Shown here: positions 46,675 through 55,615 of the stretch, in pieces
Position numbering within the stretch: position 1 is the stretch's first letter
How the letters are laid out: the number at the start of each line of letters is the position of its first letter
From: JANELJ01 sp024511395
GTDB lineage: Bacteria; Pseudomonadota; Gammaproteobacteria; GRL18
Reading direction: 5' to 3'
Assembly: GCA_963681975.1 (NCBI GenBank)
Contig: OY820613.1
Location: 3,906,001-3,970,000 of the forward strand
Length of the DNA: 64,000 nt
Notes under the pieces: generated by a model
Database searches by the model: none
What the model was told of the DNA's origin: nothing
What the model saw: the letters and a program-made list of their open reading frames with translations, nothing else
Translations under genes and position numbers: made by a program

Positions 46675-47088
46675 ATGACTAATAGTATTACTGCCACAAT
46701 AAAATTCTCTTTTAAGGGAGAAACATTTTCACCGTCTGCCAGAATTGACTTGGACGAGCTTTTTGCTTCTAAACCGATTCTGGAACCGGGTGTGATCCCC
46801 CAGTATGTCTATAATATGATAGCCAAAAATGGTGAAATTGACGGCTATTCCTATGCTTATGAAGTGATGCTGGCCAGTGAAGTTGTCTTTAGTGAACCAA
46901 CAGGCCTGGCGGGTGAATGCCTGCAGGGAAATAAATTTGATTTTGAATGTTTTCAGCAACGCTGGTTATACCAGCAAAAACTGGAAACAGTACAGGATAT
47001 TGCCTTACGTCATTTGAAAGTTGAGGATATTGAACAACAGCTAGAATTACGTGATGCCTTGCTGGAAGCCTTGGAAAAGTCCATTTAA
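46675..47088 (+). CDS. Conserved hypothetical protein downstream of dcd
   Basis: A 137-aa soluble protein with no signal peptide or membrane helix. The N-terminal half is beta-rich (TATIKFSFKGETFSPSARID) and the C-terminal half helical (RWLYQQKLETVQDIALRHLK). It is acidic overall. The 2-bp gap to dcd implies co-transcription, but I know no function. Confidence 0.7.
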   Translation: MTNSITATIKFSFKGETFSPSARIDLDELFASKPILEPGVIPQYVYNMIAKNGEIDGYSYAYEVMLASEVVFSEPTGLAGECLQGNKFDFECFQQRWLYQQKLETVQDIALRHLKVEDIEQQLELRDALLEALEKSI

Positions 47089-47275
47089 GATAATTTTTTG
47101 GTCATTTGCTTTATATCAATGTTTTTTTAATTCGATTTCTATTAATATTAGCCTATTTTACACAATCAAGCCCTTACTAACTTAAACAAAGACAGACTGA
47201 AAACAGTATGTTTGCAGTGTGGTCTAAAAAATAAAAAGGGCATTTTAAGTTTTTTCTTTTCCTGAGGGTTATAAA

Positions 47276-47591
47276 ATGAAAAGCTTACTACAATCGTCAA
47301 TGATTGCTTGTCGGCAGTCTTATCTCCAATGCTCATGCCTGGACGGATGATATCGACTTTATCGATGATGTCAATAAGGCCTGTAAATTTGAACCGAATG
47401 CCCAGTGTACTTCGGCAGTAAGAGTGGGTGCTAATCTTGCTGGCATTGATATGAATGGCGCCTCCATGACTACTATGCGTCTGGACAAGGCCAATCTGCA
47501 GCGCGCTATACTGATCCAGGCTAAACTGGGTAATGTCACCTGGGTGGATGGTCGGATCTGTGCTGAACAGTCTGTTGGAGAGTGCCTGTAA
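47276..47591 (+). pseudogene. Small secreted pentapeptide-like protein, frameshifted signal peptide
   Basis: ATG at 47276 follows GAGGGTT and starts MKSLLQSSMIA. A +1 shift at about 47303 is needed to read on through LVGSLISNAHAW, a good signal peptide end. The mature part (WTDDIDFIDDVNKAC…) has pentapeptide-type A(N/D)LxxA strings (GANLAGIDMNGASM, KANLQRAILIQAKLG) and four Cys. Reading without the shift ends within 25 codons, so the gene is broken or contains a sequencing error. The restored length is about 105 aa. Confidence 0.55.
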
Positions 47592-47807
47592 TTTTTTAAA
47601 AAACCTTACGAGCATGGTCATTCTGTCCATGTTCAATCTTTATTTCTTTTCTAAAAAACTGATGTTTATCGGTTTCCTGCCGTTATAGATCCTGAACTCC
47701 TGTTTTTATTTTTGATTAATTTAGGTTTAATTTGAATAATCTGTATCTGTTGCCTATTCTCAAACAGATGGTTTTCTATTTTTATTTAATCTTAAGAAGA
47801 TACTACA

Positions 47808-47867
47808 ATGAAGCCAAACATACAGCCTCTGGATATAGAGCGAACACTGCCTGAAAATTCTTATATA
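47808..47867 (+). pseudogene. Chemoreceptor (Aer-like PAS), first 20 codons
   Basis: ATG at 47808 after AAGAAGA, reading MKPNIQPLDIERTLPENSYI, then IS-A. Aer-type receptors begin this way, with (I/L)VSKTD.. and the PAS domain next. It is the likely 5' end of the chemoreceptor gene whose 3' part resumes at 51699. The call relies on the short pattern and on the fitting partner downstream. Confidence 0.55.
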
Positions 47868-49376
47868 GTTCAACCTGAATAATACCGTTTTAAGTCTGAC
47901 ATCAAGCCAGGTTTAAAGCGGCTGATTGTTCTGGTTTGATAAAATATCCCATCAAACCGGAAATAATTTTGAGCCACAAAAGCCGGAGCTTATTGAGGAT
48001 CTTTCTTAAGTTATGACCAGCGGCTACCATAACCACATTAATGGCATCACCGACTGCACCTTTGAGGTAGCAGCGGTCTAAACGGCCATCATTTTTCATA
48101 TGACCAATTTCAGGCTCAATCGCACTGCGCCGTTTTAATGCCTTTTTAATACTTCGGGTAACGCCTCGCTTCTGACCTGAGATAAAAACTTTAGTGTCTT
48201 TTACTTCATGTCCACGATAACCCCGGTCAACAAAGCATTGTTCCGGTTGTACGGCTGTAAACTGTTTTATCTGTTCCAGTTGTGGCAGCAAGGTATGTCC
48301 ATCATAAGGATTGCCCGGACAACTTTGAGCGCCAATAACAAAGCCTTCCTTGTTAGTTACCGCGATACTGGCTTTAACTCCAAATTCATAAGGCTTATGA
48401 GCCTTGCTTTTACTGATACACTCGACTTCCGGTGCATGTAAACTGTAAAGCTTGTTCTTACTGTGCTGCTCCTGCTCAATCAGTTTCTGAGCCTGTTTTA
48501 GAGCTACTTCAAACAGAGACTGAATATCAACAGAATAGTTGGGCAGTTGTCGTTCAATATCCCGTTTAACACGACCTAAACGGGATTTCAGTTTATTGTT
48601 CATTTTCTTCATGCGTTTAAACTGTTTTGCATGTGCATAACGACTGGCCATTAGTACATATTGCGGCCCAACCCGATTATAGTTCTGGCGCAGTTTAATA
48701 CCGTGCTCTTTGGACAGTTTAACCAGGTTTTCTCTGGCTTTGTTCAGGAGCTTTGAATCGGTTGGAAAAGCGATGTTCTTTTCCTGTACGGTAGTATCTA
48801 CCGTGACTTTCTTTAAACTGCCGGGCTTGATAGTTTTACTCTTTAGTCCGGCTTTAATGGTTTCAATCAGTAATTTTTCACTGCCTGATTTACCCGGCCG
48901 GTTACGCCATTTGGTCATGGTCACAGGGTGTATAGGCATTTTATGCTGAAAGTATTCTTCACCACAGAAATACTGCCAGTACGGATTTTCTGTCCAGCCT
49001 TTTACTACCTGTTCATCCGATAAATCATGCAGGTGTTTCAGGTAATGCAATCCTGCAATCAATCGAGTGCGTATGGCAGGAGCACCTTTAGTGGATACAA
49101 ACAAAGCGCCCCATTCTTTATCAGGACTTTCCCGGTCTATGTGCGGTCTATGTGTTTTGATAACTTAATCAACTCATGGTTTATGTCCAGCATGTTTTCA
49201 AGGCGCATCCTGAACAGGTCTTCCTGAGGTATTTTTGGCTGTTTCTCTGGCTTCATTCTGGTCTGGAAATTTGCAAGGTAATAAGGCTTATTTTACCAAA
49301 AACCTGCAAATTTAACACCCATAATTCGCCAATATTTCCTTATAAATCAATGTGCCATGATTTATTCAGGTCGGAC
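47868..49376 (-). mobile_element. IS-A copy I with mismatched flanks, bridging chemoreceptor and intron
   Basis: Both ends are present, but the flanks differ: TATATA (47862-47867) on the chemoreceptor side and TAAATA (49377-49382) on the group II intron side. It is 11 bp longer than its relatives because GCGGTCTATGT is duplicated near 49145. It is best explained as the hybrid left when two IS-A copies recombined and deleted the DNA between them. Confidence 0.9.
47902..49256 (-). pseudogene. IS-A transposase, 11-bp duplication frameshift
   Basis: The family start lies at 49256. The 11-bp tandem duplication at about 49138-49160 (GGTCTATGTGC repeated) throws the first 38 codons out of frame. 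From 49104 the remaining 400 residues are open, including all three catalytic candidates. A shortened protein could start at FVSTKGAPA only with a non-standard start. Confidence 0.88.
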
Positions 49377-49382
49377 TAAATA

Positions 49383-51698
49383 CCGCAGTGATTTTATTTG
49401 TTTGTCACCTTTTTCTGTTACCGTAGTCGTGGCAAAAACCTATTTCCGGTTTCCAACAGATTTAAAGTAGCGATCTTTAATCCATCGTCTGCCTTTATTA
49501 GGGTGCCGCCGTTTCGCCCAACGCCATAGTGCTTTAAATATCTGATAATCACACCATTTAAAGGCATCACTGGCAACAATATGTCGGTGATAATTACCCC
49601 AGCCCGCTATTTTGGGATTAAGTAACATCAATAATACCTCCATTGTCACCATCTTGTGGCTATTTATGGTCTCTCGGATATTAGTCAGGAATGCCTTGAT
49701 ATTATCCTTTGAAGGTTTAATCAGTAACACACCTTTGTACTTTCGCACATTAAATCCAAGAAAATCAAACCCTTTATCAATATGGGTAATTTTGGTCTTT
49801 TCTACTGACAAGGCTAAGCCCCGCTTAGTCAAAAATTCCTCCACTACCGGTTTAACTTCATTCTCCAAAAATTCTCTTGAAATTCCCGTTACAATAAAGT
49901 CATCCGCATATCTTACAAAGTTCATTTTGTACTTTCCTGCAATCTTCCAGTTAGACGGTTTGAACCGTTTCCTGAGTTCGCGTTCCAGTCCGTCCAGTGC
50001 CATGTTTGCCAGCATTGGCGAGATAATACCACCTTGCGGTGTTTCCGCTTCTGTTGAAAACAAGCTTCTGGATTCCATAAAAGCGGCTTTTAGCCATTTT
50101 CTGAGTATGGATTTATCCATAGGGATATTCTCCAGTAACCAGTCATGACTTATATTATCGAAACAGCCTGCAATGTCAGCTTCAAAAATCCACTGTGCAG
50201 AATTGGGTTTGTTGAGCGCATTGAAACATCCAATGCTAGCATCCGCTGTTGAGCGGTGCACTCTAAACCCATAGCTATTCCAGTCAGCCAGTGTTTCCGA
50301 TACAGGTTCCAGTGCCAGCTTATATAACGCCTGCATGACCCTGTCTTTCATTGTCGGAATGCCTAAAGGTCTCTTTTTGCCGTTTTTCTTGGGAATATAA
50401 ATTCTTCTTAATGGAGAAGGTTTATATCCTCTACGAACCAGATCCTTTATTGCGTGCCATTTAGCATCAGGGGTAGACCACGTTTTACCATCAATTCCTG
50501 GCGTTCGCTTTCCCCGATTTTCAGTTACTCGTTTAACCGCTAATGCTTTGCCACTAAACGAACGGGTTAACATCCTTTGCAGGTTTTTAACCTTGCGCCA
50601 TTTGTTTTCCCGAACTGCCTTTGCGATACGAACCTGCGTGCCATGAACCGTTTGATTGACCTCGTACCAGTTAATCTGGTGCCAGTTCTCATACGATCCG
50701 GAAAATGCAGGTACAACTTGTGGGGCTGCACTCATCATGCTATTTTCCTTTTGAGTATTTGAAACTCTTGTTGGAGAATAGAAAGTGCCCCTTGTGGGGA
50801 TATTTCTATCCTCACAAGGGTTTCTGGTTTAGATTCAATTTTTTTTCTTTTCAGACTAAAAAATTAAATCCGATTGGTTAAAACAGGCGCTCTCGCAATG
50901 AGAGACCATGTGGAAGTGGGCACCATTTCCGGTTAGATTGTTTCCAATCCTATCCAGACCATTACAGTCTGGCCTTAGCTTTTTCCACATTCCTTTACCC
51001 GCATTCCTGTTGGCTCCCCTTACAGGTTACTTTCCAGTTTTCTGGAGAAATACGGGCTTACCGTGTTCCGCATATCCAACACAAACAATTTAGGCTCCTT
51101 TTTTCCACCGGTGGCTATAATGTCAGCGTATTCTAATTCTAAAGTAGAATAACCAGCGCACAGACAGGCCGTTGAGCATCATAAAACCTGTTCCACATTA
51201 CGGTGTTTATCAAGGATTCACATTTGTTAGCCTTATTGTTTAGCCTGGTACCTCAGTCGTTTTGATACGAACGACATCCATTTTTTCACTTCACAGCAAA
51301 AGAGACTCAAGAGAGTGGTTACATTGTCAAGACGCTTAAGACAGAATTGTTACCAATAATGCCTCGTCCATAGGCTACAACCAGCTGAATGGTTGGTTCC
51401 TCTTATAAAATGCTTTATATGGAACAATTGGATATACGGCTTACACCGTAAGTTTGGTTGTGATAAACCGTTTAGAATTAACCGGTTTATACACCATGGT
51501 GAGTATTCAGAATGAATACAGGTGAGAGGGTAGTTCTGTCAAGGAACCGATTGACTTTTTCACTCTATGTCAATCTCATGGTGGCGCTCAATCGCGCGGG
51601 GTTGCTTACATAATCCAGAAGGGTTTGACAAACCCTTCTGGACTTCATAGAATTTATACAAACCCTATGAATTCAAGCGCTTACGACTCGCGTCGCAC
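49383..51698 (-). mobile_element. Group II intron, 3' end missing
   Basis: The 5' end is placed at 51698, where the minus strand reads GTGCGACGCGAG, the conserved start of bacterial group II introns. About 960 nt of structured leader (domains I-III) precede the reverse transcriptase ORF. The ORF and everything after it (end of domain IV, catalytic domain V, domain VI) are cut off by IS-A copy I at 49383, so it cannot splice. A candidate EBS1 (plus-strand AGTTCTGT, 51532-51539) matches the exon end ATTTCTGT at seven of eight bases. Confidence 0.8.
49440..50738 (-). pseudogene. ltrA: Group II intron reverse transcriptase/maturase, truncated
   Basis: Reverse transcriptase domains 1-7 are readable: RRIYIPKKNGKKRPLGIPT, the acidic FEADIAGCFDNISHDWL, TPQGGIISPMLANMALDGLE, and the catalytic YADD box (VRYADDFIV). 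The maturase X domain follows (WGNYHRHIVASDAFKWCDYQIFK shortened by the family pattern). The ORF stops with TAG at 49440-49442 where Trp fits (NRK-W-VFATTVTEKG). The reading continues 23 codons to the IS-A flank. The DNA-binding and HNH endonuclease tail is therefore lost twice over. Confidence 0.9.
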
Positions 51699-52960
51699 AC
51701 AGAAATTATGAGTGATGCCAGTCATGGCCGGTTTGGCAGTAGAATTACCAATATTAATGTAGAAAAAGAACTGTATGATATGGCCTGGCATATTAATGAT
51801 CTGCTGGATCAGATCGAACCTTTTTTCAGGGAAGTAAATACTACTTTTAACTCGGCTTCTCAGGGCAGGTTTTTTCGTAAAACCCAGCCGGAAGGGTTAC
51901 ATGGTGATTTTAAAGTTTCACTGCAAAATCTGAACCTGGCACTAGGAATTATGGAAAAAAATGCCGCTTATGTTAATCGCAATGACTTATTATCCCGTCT
52001 GAGTAATTTGAATATCAGTAAAATGCTCTCAAATCTGAAACTTAATCAGCAGGATATGAGGAATATTACTGAACAAATGTCCGGTGTGGTTGAAATAGCG
52101 AGGGAAAATGCCGATGATGTTGCCAGTGCTCAACAGGAACTAAAGCATATTGTTAAAGTGCCCAAAGAAGTAATGAATCGAGTGGATGTAACCAGTAATG
52201 CGATTGAAAGCCTGAATGAACACAGTGTAAGAATGAATGATGTCATTACCATGATTGCCGGTATTGCAGAACAGACCAATCTGCTGGTATTAAATGCGGC
52301 CATTGAAGCTGCGCGTGCCGGTGATTAGGGCAGGGGCTTTGCCGTGGTGGCCGATGAGGTCAGAACTCTGGCAGCCAATACCAAGGATACGACCGATGAA
52401 ATTACCACTATGATTGCGAGCATTACCAGTGAAACGAAAAAAATGCTGGTGGATTCAGAACAGATGCGGGAAATGACTAATGAATCTCAGGAACAGATTA
52501 AGGCCTTTGAAAAACGTTTTACCAGCTTCTCTACAGCCACACAGACTACCTTAAATAAAATTTCCTATGCACAGAAGGTTAATTTTGCCTCCCTGGTTAA
52601 AGTTGATCACCTAGTCTATAAACAGAATGTCTATCTTGCCATGAGTCAGGGTCAGGAATCTGATGAGGCCAGAGCCGTTAGTGTGGATTATCATAACTGT
52701 AATCTGGGTAAATGGTATTACGAGGGTGAAGGACAGGAGTATTTCGGTCAGCTTCAGGCCTTTAAAGATCTGGAAAAACCACATTCCATGTCCATAAGGC
52801 AACCCATGCAATTATTGAATTAATTGGCCAGAACTGGGAGCAGGATAAGGTGGTTAAGGAGCAAATTGTGCAGGGCTTTGAAACGGTGGAAAATGCTAGT
52901 GATCAGGTGGTTCGTTTACTGAATACTCTTGTTCATGAGCAGGAAAAAGCGGATCATTAA
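51699..52960 (+). pseudogene. Methyl-accepting chemotaxis protein with CZB zinc domain, 3' part
   Basis: Reading starts at the intron boundary (T-E-I-M-S-D-A-S-H-G), passes a helical signalling region, the conserved MCP hairpin (IAEQTNLLVLNAAIEAARAGD-GRGFAVVADEVR split by a stop), and a C-terminal chemoreceptor zinc-binding (CZB) domain: KVDHLVYK, HNCNLGKWYYEGEG, KPHSM, HKATHAI. A TAG at 52326-52328 replaces the usual Gln of the hairpin. Loss of one G at about 52792 shifts the last 55 codons, which read on to 52960 in the other frame. A group II intron sits antisense at its start. CZB receptors sense zinc or oxidants; the ligand here is unknown. Confidence 0.85.
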
Positions 52961-53000
52961 ATACAGAAGTTCCTGAAAATCAGGCAAAAGAACTTACGTT

Positions 53001-53810
53001 TTAATTTCCGGTCATGCCTTCCTGATAGGAAACCAAGGTAGAAACAAAGTCCGGTTTGCCTGGTTCTTCTTGAACAATTTTAACTGGCAGGTAATTCAGC
53101 TCGGGAGCGCACCACAGGGTAATATTTTTGTCCTTCCTGTAACGGTGATGATAAATTTTCAGGGTTTTGTAACTGCCCAGTGAAGTATAGACTCTTTCTT
53201 CCCCAAGAATTTTAAAATCATACTCCTTAATGCGTCCGCCATCGGCAATATTCAGGCGAAATTCTTTATCCTGCCGGGTTTCATTATTTTGCAGAAAGAG
53301 CATCATGGCCAGCTGATAAGAGAGCTTGTCAACAGTGCTGTCTGGTATATCCATAACCCATTTACTGTTTTTGTGCTTGTGGTGATTGGTGACTTCTTTT
53401 TTATCCCAGTCAAACAGCAGTTCAACATTGCGGCGGGTCGTATTGTTCCGTATCTGTAAAAAACTGTATTTCTGGGGATAAATTTTATTATCCCGGATCA
53501 TGCCTTCGCTTTGTTCATTGCGGGTCTCATCTTTTTTAAAAGCCAGCAGACCAACGGGTATGGAATAGGATTTAAAATGATAGAAGACTTCGCTGTCATC
53601 TTCCTTGCCATTATCTTTGTTACTTAAGCTTAGGGAGTTAGTGACATTAATGCCTTCCAGTCCCATAGCGGTCACCATATAGATAGCGACAAAGGGTCTC
53701 AGAGTCGTGCCGGGATGTGAATGTGACGCATCGGCTCTTAAGGTAGCTGAGGCGATACTAAAGAACAATAACAGCAATAGCGATAGTTTAGATAATAACA
53801 TTTTGTTCAT
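53001..53810 (-). CDS. DUF3108 family periplasmic protein
   Basis: A 269-aa precursor starting at the ATG that overlaps the purN stop by 4 bp (ATGA). Signal peptide at about 5-25 (LSLLLLLFFSIASATLRADA). The mature part is a lipocalin-like beta barrel typical of DUF3108, with KTLKIYHHRYRKDKNITLWCAPELNYLPVKI near the C terminus (motif given by its ends). The purM-purN-DUF3108 order is conserved in gammaproteobacteria. The function is unknown and probably envelope related. Confidence 0.85.
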   Translation of the reverse strand: MNKMLLSKLSLLLLLFFSIASATLRADASHSHPGTTLRPFVAIYMVTAMGLEGINVTNSLSLSNKDNGKEDDSEVFYHFKSYSIPVGLLAFKKDETRNEQSEGMIRDNKIYPQKYSFLQIRNNTTRRNVELLFDWDKKEVTNHHKHKNSKWVMDIPDSTVDKLSYQLAMMLFLQNNETRQDKEFRLNIADGGRIKEYDFKILGEERVYTSLGSYKTLKIYHHRYRKDKNITLWCAPELNYLPVKIVQEEPGKPDFVSTLVSYQEGMTGN

Positions 53811-54451
53811 ACCGGTTTGCCGTCTAATAAAACTTGGTTGCCGGATAATTGCAGCCGTTTTTCTGCAATCCATTGAATGACCTGCGGGTAGGCCTTATGT
53901 TCTTCTGCCAGTACTCGCTGTGCCAGTACCTGTTCTGTATCACCGGCCATTACCGGTACGGTTTTCTGCAAAATAACTGGGCCGCCGTCCAGTTTGGAAC
54001 TGACAAAGTGAATGCTTAAACCATGCTCATTATCACCGGCTTCCAGTGCTCTGCGGTGGGTATGCAGGCCCCGGTATTTGGGCAATAATGAGGGATGGAT
54101 ATTAATCATTTTACCGTAATAATGATTGACAAATTCATCGGTCAGAATACGCATAAAACCGGCCAGTACAATCAGCTCGGGCTGGTATTTATCAATGGTT
54201 TTAATTAACTGGGTATCAAAACTTTCCCGGCTGTCAAACTGGTGATGTTCAATGACTTCTGTAGGAATACCGGCCTGTTGTGCCCACTGCAGACCGTAGG
54301 CATCGGCCTTATTACTGATCACCGCCATAATCCGGGCATTAAGCCGGTCCTCGCTTATGCGGTCAATAATGGCCTGAAGGTTACTGCCGCTGCCGGACAG
54401 AAGGACTACAATCGGCAGGGCAGGTACAGAGCTGTTGTTATCTTCTGTCAT
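53807..54451 (-). CDS. purN: Phosphoribosylglycinamide formyltransferase (PurN)
   Basis: A 214-aa enzyme that transfers formyl from 10-formyl-THF to GAR, step three of purine synthesis. Motifs are LLSGSGSNLQA (phosphate loop), the catalytic Asn-His-Asp set in MINIHPSLLPKYRGLHTH and VSSKLDGGPVI, and LAGFMRILT. Its ATG shares one base with the purM stop (TAATG). The last codons overlap the DUF3108 gene. Confidence 0.96.
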   Translation of the reverse strand: MTEDNNSSVPALPIVVLLSGSGSNLQAIIDRISEDRLNARIMAVISNKADAYGLQWAQQAGIPTEVIEHHQFDSRESFDTQLIKTIDKYQPELIVLAGFMRILTDEFVNHYYGKMINIHPSLLPKYRGLHTHRRALEAGDNEHGLSIHFVSSKLDGGPVILQKTVPVMAGDTEQVLAQRVLAEEHKAYPQVIQWIAEKRLQLSGNQVLLDGKPV

Positions 54452-55488
54452 TAAATAATACTGACAGTGGGTTCTTCATTATCACTGGCTTCAATGGTGC
54501 CCAGAGTAAATACGGTTTCACCCTGTTGCTCAAGCAGTTCAATGGCCTGTTGTTGCTGCTCAGGCGCTACTACCACAACCATGCCGATACCACAGTTAAA
54601 GGTACGGTACATTTCAGTGGCTTCAATATTGCCCTGTTCCTGTAACCAGTTAAAGACTTCAGGCCGCTGCCAGCTGTCTGACTGGATAACGGCCTGGGTA
54701 TTGGCCGGCATGACCCGAGGCAGATTTTCCAGTAGACCGCCGCCGGTAATATGGGAGAGGGAATGAATATCCACCTGCTGAGCCAGAGCCAGCAGGGATT
54801 TAACATAAATTCGGGTGGGTTCCAGTAAACGGTTGCCCAAGGTGTCACCGTCAAAAGCACTGTTTAAATCAGCCCCAGACACTTCTATGACTTTGCGGAT
54901 CAGGGAGTAACCATTGGAATGCGGGCCGCTGGAAGCCAGTCCTAGCAGTATATCACCCTGACGGACTTTGGAGCCGTCAATGATCTGTTCTTTTTCCACA
55001 ATTCCGACGCTGAAGCCGGCCAGGTCATAATCATCACCTTCATACATGCCGGGCATTTCTGCCGTTTCGCCGCCAGTGAGAGCACAACCGGCCAGTTGAC
55101 AGCCTTCACTGATCCCTTTTATTACATCAGTAGCGGTATCCAGATCAAGATGACCGGTGGCATAATAATCCAGAAAGAACAACGGCTCGGCACCGGCAAT
55201 AATCAGATCATTGACACACATGGCCACCAGATCAATACCAATCGTATCATGTTTGCCGATGTTAAGTGCCAGTTTCAGCTTGGTACCTACGCCATCGGTA
55301 CCGGAAACCAGTACCGGGTTTTTATAGCGGTCCAGGGGCAGTTCAAACAGGGCGCCAAAACCGCCCAGTCCGCTTAATACGCCGGGCCGATGCGTGGCTT
55401 TGGTGAACGGCTTGATGTGTTCGATTAGAGAATTGCCTGCATCAATATCAACCCCGGCATCACGATAACTGAGCGATTGTTTACTCAC
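54451..55488 (-). CDS. purM: Phosphoribosylformylglycinamidine cyclo-ligase (PurM)
   Basis: A 345-aa AIR synthetase that closes the imidazole ring in purine synthesis, using ATP. Signatures are SYRDAGVDIDAGN at the N terminus, SGTDGVGTKLKLA, CVNDLIIAGAEPLFFLDYYATG, GGETAEMPGMY and HITGGGLLENLPR. Its length equals the family norm. It heads the purM-purN-DUF3108 unit and is divergent from the DUF2066 gene, with a promoter region of about 125 bp between them. Confidence 0.97.
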   Translation of the reverse strand: MSKQSLSYRDAGVDIDAGNSLIEHIKPFTKATHRPGVLSGLGGFGALFELPLDRYKNPVLVSGTDGVGTKLKLALNIGKHDTIGIDLVAMCVNDLIIAGAEPLFFLDYYATGHLDLDTATDVIKGISEGCQLAGCALTGGETAEMPGMYEGDDYDLAGFSVGIVEKEQIIDGSKVRQGDILLGLASSGPHSNGYSLIRKVIEVSGADLNSAFDGDTLGNRLLEPTRIYVKSLLALAQQVDIHSLSHITGGGLLENLPRVMPANTQAVIQSDSWQRPEVFNWLQEQGNIEATEMYRTFNCGIGMVVVVAPEQQQQAIELLEQQGETVFTLGTIEASDNEEPTVSII

Positions 55489-55615
55489 CTAGTACTCCTA
55501 GCTAGTGTAAATTAAAACAGGCATTATACTGCAAACACAGTTATGGAATCCAGATGGATATACTCAGGAGGCATTTTTTGATACCCTATCGGGTCAGGTA
55601 ATCTGGATAGAAAAT

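Noticed and set aside
3104..52328. Stop-codon reassignment or readthrough, because many frames have single in-frame stops
   Set aside because: All three stop codons end clearly intact genes here (argG TAA, purN TGA, IS-A tnp TGA). Sister IS copies have sense codons at the same places, so these are ordinary nonsense mutations.
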